Positions 13,180-19,678 of a stretch of 19,678 bases of DNA are shown piece after piece. Made by a program: the position numbers and the translations under genes. The DNA is from JBOGIF01 sp050742415 (GTDB taxonomy: Bacteria; Actinomycetota; Acidimicrobiia; Acidimicrobiales; AC-14): NCBI GenBank assembly GCA_050742415.1, contig JBOGIF010000057.1, positions 1 to 19,678 of the forward strand, in the 5' to 3' direction. The notes beneath the pieces were generated by a model. That model did no database searches and had not been told where the DNA came from. It saw only the letters and a program-made list of their open reading frames with translations. Numbering within the stretch: the stretch's first letter is position 1; each line of letters opens with the position of its first letter.

Positions 13180-14303
13180 GAGCACGCGCCGTTGCCATGT
13201 CGTCGGCCCTCGCTCTGGCGGTTGCGCTCGCGGGCTGCGCAGCCGGCCCGGCAACCGGGCCACGAGCGACCCTGCCCGCGCCACCGGAGAGCACGCTTGT
13301 GCCCGCACCGATCGCGGGCCCGGCCCAGGCGTGGCGGTGGGACGCTCCGCCCCTTGCGTCGGTCGGCATGCCGGCAGCCGACGCCGACTCCGTCGTGGCC
13401 ACGTTCGGCCACGTCGGCGTGGTGCTGTTGGGTCACGACGGCCGGGAGCGGTGGCGCTCGACAAGCGTCGGCGTCCGCGACGTCGCACCGTTGCTCACGG
13501 CCGACCTGGTGGTGGCCTCGACCGAGTCGGGAATGGTGGCGTTCGACCGCCGTACGGGGGAGCCTCGCTGGGAGGTCGAGCTCGGCGACCGGCCGAACAC
13601 GCCGGTGGCCGCGGGCGGCATGGCTGTGGCCAGCACCTGGGGGGGATCGGTAATCGCCGTCGACCTCGCCGGCGGCCGCGAGCTGTGGCGGCGCCAGCTA
13701 CCCGGTGCCGCCCTCGGACCGGTCGCCACCGATGGCAACGTGGCCGCGGTCACCTGGGAGGCCGAGGGAGGTGACGCCGCGGGAATCGCCGCGTTCGACG
13801 GCCGCACCGGGCGGCCCACGTGGTCGGCGCCTCTTCCGCCCGAAGGTGTCAGCAGCCCGGCCCTCGTGGCCGACCGACTCGTCGTGGTGGCCGGCGATGG
13901 CAGCGCGCTGGCCCTGGACGCGGCCACCGGGGCCGTCGCCTGGCGGACAGCCGTCGGCGGCGCGGGGTCGCCGGAGGTCCCGCCCCTCCCGGTCGGTGAC
14001 CAGGTGGTCGTGGCTCACCGGCTCGGGGGACTCGCCGTCCTCGACTCCCGAAGCGGGCGGTTGGAATGGCAGGCGGGAACGGGATCGGCGGCGGTGAGAG
14101 GAGGCCCCGGCGGGCCCCTGCCCAGCGGCCGCCACGCCTTGCCTCTGGACGACGGTCGGCTGATGGTGGCCGGCCCCGGCGGGGGGGAGATCCTCGACCC
14201 ACCGGGCATGGTCAGCGGGATCGTCACGGTTGGCCGAGGCGTGCTGATCGTGGCCATCGCGGGCGCGGACCAGAACCGTCTCTACGCCATCTCCGGCCTC
14301 TGA
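13176..14303 (+). CDS. PQQ-like beta-propeller lipoprotein (BamB-like fold)
   Basis: The protein has 375 residues. Its N-terminus MRARAVAMSSALALAVALAGC has a clear lipobox L-A-G-C with Cys21, so it should be anchored on the outer face of the membrane. The rest consists of repeated blades with the PQQ-repeat pattern (G-x-x-x-A-x-D-x-x-T-G-x-x-x-W): VAFDRRTGEPRWEVEL, IAVDLAGGRELWRRQL, AAFDGRTGRPTWSAPL, LALDAATGAVAWRTAV and AVLDSRSGRLEWQAG. These indicate a six- to eight-bladed propeller used for protein binding rather than for PQQ-dependent catalysis, since no dehydrogenase residues are apparent. The start overlaps the stop of the fusion hydrolase gene (ATGA), so the two products may act together at the cell surface. 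Function unknown. Confidence 0.85.
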   Translation: MRARAVAMSSALALAVALAGCAAGPATGPRATLPAPPESTLVPAPIAGPAQAWRWDAPPLASVGMPAADADSVVATFGHVGVVLLGHDGRERWRSTSVGVRDVAPLLTADLVVASTESGMVAFDRRTGEPRWEVELGDRPNTPVAAGGMAVASTWGGSVIAVDLAGGRELWRRQLPGAALGPVATDGNVAAVTWEAEGGDAAGIAAFDGRTGRPTWSAPLPPEGVSSPALVADRLVVVAGDGSALALDAATGAVAWRTAVGGAGSPEVPPLPVGDQVVVAHRLGGLAVLDSRSGRLEWQAGTGSAAVRGGPGGPLPSGRHALPLDDGRLMVAGPGGGEILDPPGMVSGIVTVGRGVLIVAIAGADQNRLYAISGL

Positions 14304-14307
14304 GCGT

Positions 14308-14316
14308 TGCTAGAGT
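14308..14316 (+). promoter_or_regulatory. Extended -10 promoter for rpsB-tsf
   Basis: TGCTAGAGT matches the extended -10 form TGN-TANNNT. It lies just after the stop of the propeller lipoprotein gene and about 108 nt before rpsB. No good -35 box is seen 16-18 bp upstream, which is tolerated with an extended -10. Transcription would start near 14323. Confidence 0.5.
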
Positions 14317-14323
14317 TGCCCGG

Positions 14324-14392
14324 CGCTGCCGACCGGCGGCGAATGTTTGGCTTGGCGCTGTCCCACGGTCGCCCTTCGGGGCGCGGCGCCAG
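14324..14392 (+). promoter_or_regulatory. Structured 5' leader of rpsB
   Basis: Two hairpins can be drawn. The first is 14324-14341: CGCTGCC pairs with GGCGGCG around a GACC loop, with one G-U pair. The second is a two-tier stem: TGGCGC (14353-14358) pairs with GCGCCA (14386-14391), enclosing CGCCC-TTCG-GGGCG (14370-14383), a cUUCGg tetraloop hairpin. No U-tract follows, so it is not an intrinsic terminator. Its place directly before rpsB suggests an S2 autoregulatory leader; that role is inferred. Confidence 0.5.
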
Positions 14393-14423
14393 CCGCACTA
14401 AACGAACCGATGGGAGGAGAACC

Positions 14424-15437
14424 ATGGCCGTCGTATCGATGAAGCAGCTCTTGGAAGCGGGTGTCCACTTCGGACATCAGACCCGGTGCTGGAACCCCAA
14501 GATGAGGCGCTTCATCTTCGGCGAGCGAAACGGCATCTACATAATCGACCTGAACCAGACGTTGCAGCGCATTGACAGCGCCTACACGTTCGTGCGTGAC
14601 CTCGCCGCCAACGGCGGCACCGTTCTCTTCGTCGGCACGAAGAAGCAGACCCAGGACCCCATCGCTTTCCACGCGCGTAAGTGCGGGATGCCTTACGTCA
14701 ACGAGCGCTGGCTCGGCGGGATGCTCACGAACTTCTCCACCATCAGCGCCCGGGTGAAGAAGATGCAGGAGTACGAGCGGATGAAGGAGGTCGGCGACTT
14801 CGAGGCCATGCCCAAGAAGGAGGCGTTGATCCTCAGCCGCGAGCTGGAGAAGCTGCAGCGCAACCTGGGCGGGATCCGCAACCTCGGCCGGCTGCCCGAC
14901 GCCGTCTTCATCATCGACACGAAGAAGGAGCACATCGCCGTCACCGAGGCCAACAAGCTGCGGATGCCCATCGTGGCAGTGGTCGACACCAACTGTGACC
15001 CCGACGTGATCCAGTACGTGATCCCCGGCAACGACGACGCCATCCGCGCCGGCACCCTGATGTGCAGGGTCATCTCCGACGCAGTGGAGGAGGGCCGCCA
15101 CATCGGCGCCCACAAGCGGGCCCAGGCCGCCGCGTCGGCGCCTTCGCGGCCGGTCCCCGACGCCGAGAGCGAGGAGAAGCGCACCCAGCAGCAGGCCGAG
15201 GCTCGCCGCCAGGCGGCGGTGCAGGCTCAGGAGCGGGAAGCCCGCGTGGCCGCCGTCCGACGCCAGCAGGAGCGCTATGCGGGCTCGACCGACGAGACGC
15301 CGGCCGAGCCGACCGCCGAGCCGGCGAGCGCCGCGCCCGAAGCCGCCACACCCGAGACCGCGGCCACGTCCGAGGCGAGCGCGACGTTGGAGTCCGCCGA
15401 AGCGGCCGCGCCAGGCGACACCCCGGGCGAGGGCTGA
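14424..15437 (+). CDS. rpsB: 30S ribosomal protein S2 with C-terminal extension
   Basis: S2 binds the head-body junction of the 30S subunit. The 337-residue product begins MKQLLEAGVHFGHQT, has WNPKMRRFIFGERNGIYIIDL, LFVGTKKQ, NERWLGGMLTNFSTI and DPDVIQYVIPGNDDAIRA, and is complete to about residue 232. About 105 extra residues follow, against roughly 240-250 in total for a typical S2. The first part is a charged, Gln/Arg/Glu/Ala-rich probable helix (246-285). The second is an Ala/Pro/Glu/Thr-rich disordered tail (290-337). GGAGG at 14413-14417 is 6 nt before the ATG. It is the first gene of the rpsB-tsf-pyrH-frr-cdsA run. Confidence 0.96.
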   Translation: MAVVSMKQLLEAGVHFGHQTRCWNPKMRRFIFGERNGIYIIDLNQTLQRIDSAYTFVRDLAANGGTVLFVGTKKQTQDPIAFHARKCGMPYVNERWLGGMLTNFSTISARVKKMQEYERMKEVGDFEAMPKKEALILSRELEKLQRNLGGIRNLGRLPDAVFIIDTKKEHIAVTEANKLRMPIVAVVDTNCDPDVIQYVIPGNDDAIRAGTLMCRVISDAVEEGRHIGAHKRAQAAASAPSRPVPDAESEEKRTQQQAEARRQAAVQAQEREARVAAVRRQQERYAGSTDETPAEPTAEPASAAPEAATPETAATSEASATLESAEAAAPGDTPGEG

Positions 15438-15440
15438 GGC

Positions 15441-16235
15441 ATGTCCGACTTCACGGCGAAGGACGTGCAGGCGCTCCGGCAGGCCACGGGCGCTGGCATG
15501 ATGGACGCCAAGCGCGCCTTACAGGAGAATGCCGGAGACCCCGAAGCCGCCTCACGGTGGCTGAGGGAGCAGGGGCTGGCCAAGGCCGGCGACCGATCGG
15601 GGCGCACGAACAGCCAGGGAGCGGTGGCCGTGGCCCGGCGCGAGGGTGCCGCGGCCCTAGTCGAGCTGCGGTGCGAGACCGACTACGTGGCCAAGTCCCC
15701 CGCCTTCAAGGCCTTGCTGGACGAGCTGGCGGAAGCCCTCGCCGCCGACGGCGAGGCGGCGCTCGCGGCCCATGCCGACCGTATCGACGAGCTGAAGATC
15801 ACGCTCAAGGAGAACATCGCCCTCGGCCGCTCGGCGAGGTTCGAGGCGGTCAATGGGGCGGTGCTCGACAGCTACCTCCACGTGCAGAACGAGCGGGGCG
15901 TCAACGGCGTTCTCGTGGAGCTGGCTGGGGGCGACGTGGCACTGGCCCACGACGTGGCCCTCCACATCGCCTCGATGCGCCCGCAGTGGCTCTCCCGTAC
16001 CGACGTCCCGGCCGAGAGGGTGGCGGAGGAGCGTGAGGTCCTCGAGACCCGCACACGCAACGAGGGCAAGCCCGAGGCGGCGATGTCGAAGATCGTCGAG
16101 GGACGCCTGGAGGGTTGGTACCGCGAGTACTGCCTGCTCGAGCAGCCGTTCGTGCGCGAGCCCAAGCAGTCCATCTCCCAGCGGCTCGGCGACGCCCGCC
16201 TGACCCGCTTCGCCCAGGTGGAGATAGGCCGCTGA
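15441..16235 (+). CDS. tsf: Elongation factor Ts
   Basis: EF-Ts exchanges GDP for GTP on EF-Tu. The protein has 264 residues. The N-terminal UBA-like domain contains VQALRQATGAGMMDAKRAL (9-27). RCETDYVAKSPAF (77-89) is the diagnostic EF-Tu contact region with the TDxVA motif. The C-terminal dimerisation module includes VALHIASMRPQWLSR and SISQRLGDARLTRFAQVEIG. It starts 3 nt after rpsB, with AGGGCTGAGG across the rpsB stop serving as ribosome-binding site, so S2 and EF-Ts are probably expressed together as in other bacteria. Slightly shorter than common actinobacterial EF-Ts (about 270-280). Confidence 0.96.
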   Translation: MSDFTAKDVQALRQATGAGMMDAKRALQENAGDPEAASRWLREQGLAKAGDRSGRTNSQGAVAVARREGAAALVELRCETDYVAKSPAFKALLDELAEALAADGEAALAAHADRIDELKITLKENIALGRSARFEAVNGAVLDSYLHVQNERGVNGVLVELAGGDVALAHDVALHIASMRPQWLSRTDVPAERVAEEREVLETRTRNEGKPEAAMSKIVEGRLEGWYREYCLLEQPFVREPKQSISQRLGDARLTRFAQVEIGR

Positions 16236-16236
16236 G

Positions 16237-16974
16237 GTGACGCAGCCTGGCCGGCGCGATCGCTGGGCGCGGGTCGTCCTGAAGCTCTCCGGTGAGTCGT
16301 TCTCCGACACGTCGATCGGCTACGGGATCGACGGCCTCGTGGTCGCCCGGATGGCGGCGGAGCTGGCCGAGGTACGGCGCGAGCTCGGCACCGAGATCGC
16401 CATCGTGGTCGGCGGCGGCAACATCTGGCGGGGGATGGCCGGAGCCGGAGCGGGGATGGACCGAGCCCAGGCCGACACCATGGGCATGCTCGCCACCGTC
16501 ATCAACGGCCTCGCCCTCCAGGACGCCCTGGAGAAGGTGGGGGAGCCCACGCGGGTCATGACCGCGATCCAGATGGCCGAGGTGGCCGAGCCCTACATCC
16601 GGCGCAGGGCTACCCGGCACCTGGAGAAGGGCCGGGTCGTGATCCTGGCCGGTGGCACGGGGAACCCCTACTTCACCACCGACACGACGGCCGCCCTCCG
16701 CGCCGCCGAGATCGGGGCCGAGGCGATCCTGAAGGGCACCCATTCGGGCGTCGACGGCGTCTACACCGACGACCCGCTGCAGAACCCGGAGGCGACCAAG
16801 TTCAGCGAGGTCGCCTACATCGAGGTGCTCAACCGGGGCCTGAAGATCATGGACTCCACTGCCATCACCTTCTGCATGGACAACAAGCTGCCGATCGTGG
16901 TGTTCGACGTGATGATGGCGGGCAACATCCGCCGCGCCCTGGAGGGTGAGCCGATCGGTACCCTGGTCTCATGA
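16237..16974 (+). CDS. pyrH: Uridylate (UMP) kinase
   Basis: PyrH phosphorylates UMP to UDP in pyrimidine nucleotide synthesis; it belongs to the amino-acid-kinase fold and acts as a hexamer. The protein has 245 residues with VVLKLSGESF (13-22) as phosphate loop, VVGGGNIWRG (57-66), MDRAQADTMGMLATVING (74-91) for UMP binding, AGGTGNPYFTTDTTAALRA (138-156) and KGTHSGVDGVYTDDP (166-180). The start is GTG 16237, one base after the tsf stop; the protein has a short basic N-terminal extension before the core. Coupled to tsf upstream, and 10 nt before frr. Confidence 0.97.
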   Translation: MTQPGRRDRWARVVLKLSGESFSDTSIGYGIDGLVVARMAAELAEVRRELGTEIAIVVGGGNIWRGMAGAGAGMDRAQADTMGMLATVINGLALQDALEKVGEPTRVMTAIQMAEVAEPYIRRRATRHLEKGRVVILAGGTGNPYFTTDTTAALRAAEIGAEAILKGTHSGVDGVYTDDPLQNPEATKFSEVAYIEVLNRGLKIMDSTAITFCMDNKLPIVVFDVMMAGNIRRALEGEPIGTLVS

Positions 16975-16984
16975 GGGGCTTGGC

Positions 16985-17542
16985 ATGATCGACGATGTCC
17001 TCGTCGAGACCGCCGAGAAGATGACGAAGGCGGTCGGCCACACCGGGGCCGACATGGCGTCCATTCGCACCGGGAGGGCCACACCGGCCCTGGTCGAGAA
17101 GCTCCGGGTCGACTACTACGGCAGTGAGGTCCCGCTTCAACAGCTCGCCGGCTTCAACGTGCCCGAGGCTCGGCTGCTCGTTGTGCTGCCCTACGACAAG
17201 GGCGCCATCAAGGCCATAGAGCGCGCCATCCAGCACTCCGATCTCGGCATCACGCCGTCCAACGACGGGCAGGTGATCCGGCTGATGTTCCCGCAGCTCA
17301 CCTCCGACCGGCGCAAGGAGCTGGTGAAGGTGGTGAAGCACAAGGCGGAGGACGGTCGGATCGCGGTGCGCAACCTGAGGCGCTCCGCCCGCCACGACCT
17401 CGAGGCGCTCGAGCACGACGGCGACATCTCGAGCGACGAGCTGGACAGAGCGGAGCGCGAGCTCGAGAAGCTGACCTCCGAGCACGTGGCCGAGATCGAC
17501 CGCCTCCTGCACCGCAAGGAACAGGAGCTCCTGGAGATCTAG
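16985..17542 (+). CDS. frr: Ribosome recycling factor
   Basis: RRF works with EF-G to split post-termination ribosomes. The protein is 185 residues, exactly the family length. It carries MTKAVGHTGADMASIRTGRATPALVEKLRVDYYG (helix 1 into domain II), PLQQLAGFNVPEAR, the AIERAIQHSDLGITPSNDG stretch, and the long coiled helices RRKELVKVVKHKAEDGRIAVRNLRR and the C-terminal EIDRLLHRKEQELLEI. ATG 16985 is used, with GAGGGG across the pyrH stop as ribosome-binding site. Its TAG abuts the cdsA ATG with no gap. Confidence 0.97.
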   Translation: MIDDVLVETAEKMTKAVGHTGADMASIRTGRATPALVEKLRVDYYGSEVPLQQLAGFNVPEARLLVVLPYDKGAIKAIERAIQHSDLGITPSNDGQVIRLMFPQLTSDRRKELVKVVKHKAEDGRIAVRNLRRSARHDLEALEHDGDISSDELDRAERELEKLTSEHVAEIDRLLHRKEQELLEI

Positions 17543-19183
17543 ATGGCCCGTGAGAACCGGCCGTCCGGCCGGTCACCCGAGGAGGCCGATGTGGACGACG
17601 AGCGCGACGACGAACGCACCGAGATGCTGGTGGACGGCCTCTTGACCGATCCCGCCGCCTGGTCGGGCCTGGCGGCTCGCGGGCCGCGGCCCCCGGCTGA
17701 AGGGGTGAGGATCATCGGAGCCGAGGAGGCGGCGGCGGCGATCGAGTCCGGTCACGTCGCGCCCAGGGTGCCCGACGACGTCCCCAGGTACGGCGACGTG
17801 CCCGCCGTTCCCCCCGAACCGAGGTCACCCTTGCGCTTCCCGGGCGCCGACCCCGCCACCGTGGCCAAGCCCCCGGCGATGGTGCCCGACCCGCCGGTCC
17901 GTCCGACCCGCAGCTTCTGGGAGTCGGCTGCCGGCCCGGCCGACGAGGACCTTGGCGACCCGGACCCGGAAGAGGGCGCCTTCTCCATCCCCGCCGCCGG
18001 CGAGCCCTCGGGACCGCCCTCGCTCCCTCACTGGACGGAGCCACCTACCGGGGAGAACCCGAGGTTCGGGGGTGAGGCTCAGGCTTCCAGTGACCAGGAC
18101 GACCTCGGCGCGTGGGGGGCGATGACCACCGGCCCCCGCTGGCGGGACCAGTCCAGCGACTGGGAGGACAACGACTTCGACGACCGCTCGCTCGACGATG
18201 GAAGCGCCCGGGTGGGGGCGTTGCGGGAGGATCCCGCTGAGGACGAGCTCTTCTCGGAGCGGGCGGCGTCGGCCCCATTGGATGCCGACCTGAGGCCGAT
18301 CACCAGCCGTGCCGGCGCCCAGTCCCCCAGGGCCCGCCCGGGGGGCGGAGGAGCTTCTCGGCCACCGGCGGACAAGGGCGGCGACGTCGGCACGCGGGTC
18401 GTGACGGGGGCGATAGCGGGAGCGGTCGTGCTGGTGGCCGCGGTGGTCGGGCCGGCGGCCTTGATCGTCCTTCTCGGAGCCGTGCTCGTGGTCGCCTCCG
18501 GCGAGCTGTTCCAGGCGCTGCGGGCCCGTGGCTACCAGCCGGCGACGCTGCTCGGGGTGGTGGGCACCGGCGCAATGGTCGCCGGCGCTTACGCCCGAGG
18601 GGAGCAGGCCTTTCCGCTCGTCTTGTCGCTCTTCGTGGTCTTCGCACTGCTCTGGTACCTGCTCGGGGTGGTCCGGGCCAGGCCCACCATGAACGTGGCC
18701 GTGTCGCTGTTGGCGTTCCTCTACGTCGGGTTCCTCGGGTCGTTCGCGGCCGTGATCCTTCGGGCGCCCGGCGAACGCGGGGTGGGCGTGCTCCTCGGGG
18801 CCATCCTGGCCACCGTGGCCCACGACGTGGGCTCGTTCTTTGTCGGCCGGTGGAGGGGCAGGACGCTGTTGGCACCGTCGATCAGCCCCCGCAAGACGGT
18901 CGAGGGCCTGGTGGGGGGCACCGTCGCCACTTTGCTGGCCAGCGTGCTGGTGGTGCGACTGATCACCCCGTGGAACTTCGGCCGGGCACTGTGGCTGGGC
19001 GTGATCGTGGCCGTGGCCGCTCCCCTCGGCGACCTGTGCGAGTCGATGATCAAGCGCGACCTCGACGTCAAGGACATGGGAAGCACGCTGCCCGGCCACG
19101 GCGGCGTGCTCGACCGGATCGACGCGATGCTGTTCGTGGTGCCCGCCACCTTCTATCTGGTGCGGATCCTCAACTTTGGCTAG
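17543..19183 (+). CDS. cdsA: Phosphatidate cytidylyltransferase with long N-terminal extension
   Basis: CdsA makes CDP-diacylglycerol from phosphatidic acid and CTP in the inner membrane. The membrane domain (about 283-546) has multiple transmembrane helices and the complete signature: ESMIKRDLDVKDMGSTLPGHGG (with S, K-R, K-D and HGG) followed by DRID. The first 280 residues are an extra, acidic and proline-rich, probably disordered cytoplasmic region. It contains tryptophan-centred short motifs: SFWESAAG, LPHWTEPPTGE, and a TGPRWRDQ/SSDWEDNDFDD stretch. The total is 546 residues versus about 270-310 for common CdsA proteins. Codon composition is uniform across the junction, and no internal start with a good ribosome-binding site stands out, so the extension is likely translated. 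ATG directly follows the frr stop. Confidence 0.94.
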   Translation: MARENRPSGRSPEEADVDDERDDERTEMLVDGLLTDPAAWSGLAARGPRPPAEGVRIIGAEEAAAAIESGHVAPRVPDDVPRYGDVPAVPPEPRSPLRFPGADPATVAKPPAMVPDPPVRPTRSFWESAAGPADEDLGDPDPEEGAFSIPAAGEPSGPPSLPHWTEPPTGENPRFGGEAQASSDQDDLGAWGAMTTGPRWRDQSSDWEDNDFDDRSLDDGSARVGALREDPAEDELFSERAASAPLDADLRPITSRAGAQSPRARPGGGGASRPPADKGGDVGTRVVTGAIAGAVVLVAAVVGPAALIVLLGAVLVVASGELFQALRARGYQPATLLGVVGTGAMVAGAYARGEQAFPLVLSLFVVFALLWYLLGVVRARPTMNVAVSLLAFLYVGFLGSFAAVILRAPGERGVGVLLGAILATVAHDVGSFFVGRWRGRTLLAPSISPRKTVEGLVGGTVATLLASVLVVRLITPWNFGRALWLGVIVAVAAPLGDLCESMIKRDLDVKDMGSTLPGHGGVLDRIDAMLFVVPATFYLVRILNFG

Positions 19184-19210
19184 GGCCCGGAGAGCCGGCG
19201 GACCGGCCGG

Positions 19211-19678
19211 TTGAACGCACCCATCTCGGTCAGCGTCGTCGGCTCCACCGGGTCCATCGGCACCCAGGCGCTGGAGGTCATCCGGGCCGACCCGGACCGT
19301 TACCGAGTGGTAGCGCTGGCTGCCGCCACATCGGTCGACATGCTGGCCGAGCAGGCTTGCGAGCTCCGCCCCGAGCGCGTGGCGATAGCCGACGCATCGC
19401 TGGCCGCGACGCTGGAAGCCCGCGTTCCGGTTGGGACCGAGGTGTGGGCCGGCCATGGTGCCCTGGCGGCGGTGGCGCGCGACGCCGATGTCGTCGTGAA
19501 CGGCGTTGTCGGCTTCGCCGGACTCGAGGTGACGATCACCGCTCTCGAGGCCGGCCGTCGGCTGGCTCTCGCCAACAAGGAGTCGCTGATCGCCGGTGGC
19601 CCGGTCGTGCAGCGGTCCAGGGCGACACCCGGAGCCGAGATCGTCCCGGTCGACTCCGAGCACTGTGCGGTCCACCAG
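19211..19678 (+). CDS. dxr: 1-deoxy-D-xylulose 5-phosphate reductoisomerase (5' part)
   Basis: Dxr converts DXP to 2-C-methyl-D-erythritol 4-phosphate with NADPH, the first committed step of the MEP isoprenoid pathway. The visible 156 residues include VVGSTGSIGTQALEVI (NADPH site, from residue 9), VVNGVVGFAGLEVTITALEAGRRLALANKESLIAGG, and PVDSEHCAVHQ at the window end, where Asp and Glu bind the metal. The only possible start after the cdsA stop is TTG 19211, which places the family N-terminus correctly; the GGAGAG at 19189-19194 is rather far (16 nt). The remaining 60 percent or so of the gene is beyond the window. The gap to cdsA is 27 nt, so it probably belongs to the same run. Confidence 0.95.
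   Translation, partial: MNAPISVSVVGSTGSIGTQALEVIRADPDRYRVVALAAATSVDMLAEQACELRPERVAIADASLAATLEARVPVGTEVWAGHGALAAVARDADVVVNGVVGFAGLEVTITALEAGRRLALANKESLIAGGPVVQRSRATPGAEIVPVDSEHCAVHQ

Noticed and set aside
1..19678. CRISPR arrays, tRNA or rRNA genes, IS elements, toxin-antitoxin pairs, phage genes
   Set aside because: I looked for regularly spaced repeats, cloverleaf-like tracts, transposase motifs and terminal repeats and found none.

Overview
The window is about 19.7 kb of chromosomal DNA from a high-GC actinobacterium. GTG and TTG starts are frequent. All 22 stop codons I could assign are TGA (14) or TAG (8); none is TAA. The conserved run trmD-rplS-DUF2469-yraN-comM-dprA-xerC-whiG-(M23-like)-rpsB-tsf-pyrH-frr-cdsA-dxr is characteristic of Actinobacteriota. 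The form of the S2, CdsA and RpiB proteins and the absence of lepB and rnhB between rplS and the DUF2469 gene suggest the Acidimicrobiia or a relative. That placement is inference. No rRNA, tRNA, CRISPR array, IS element or prophage was seen.

Region 1 (1-3397, minus strand) is a tightly overlapping accessory operon, transcribed from about 3400 towards 1. Its order is a GT2 glycosyltransferase, a TIGR04282/DUF2064 nucleotidyl/glycosyl-transferase-like protein, a membrane-anchored cytochrome b561-like/sulfite-oxidase-type molybdoenzyme, a small four-helix membrane protein, and a lipoprotein SGNH hydrolase cut by the window edge. The first four genes overlap by 3-4 nt at each junction. A sugar-nucleotide SDR epimerase (3444-4478) diverges from the operon across only 46 bp. 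Together they look like an envelope glycan, lipid or redox module. I cannot assign it a function, and it is the best candidate here for an undescribed system.

Region 2 (4488-6292, plus) carries trmD, rplS, a DUF2469 gene and yraN, that is, translation and housekeeping functions. yraN has an odd start: conserved N-terminal sequence lies upstream of the first canonical initiation codon. Region 3 (6303-6906, minus) carries rpiB and a tiny membrane protein, convergent with yraN. A 191-bp divergent spacer with a 9-bp inverted repeat separates them from comM.

Region 4 (7098-11437, plus) carries comM and dprA (DNA uptake and recombination), xerC (chromosome dimer resolution) and a WhiG/FliA-type sigma factor. 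Region 5 (11569-14303) is a secreted pair in overlapping frames. The first is a fusion of a catalytically degenerate M23/LytM domain with an alpha/beta hydrolase. The second is a PQQ-type beta-propeller lipoprotein.

Region 6 (14304-19678, plus) starts with an extended -10 promoter and a structured leader. It continues through rpsB, tsf, pyrH, frr, a CdsA with a long N-terminal extension, and the 5' part of dxr. This links translation, pyrimidine supply, ribosome recycling, phospholipid synthesis and isoprenoid synthesis. No stretch over 300 bases lacks a gene. The larger spacers (6907-7097, 11438-11568, 14304-14423) are described below.
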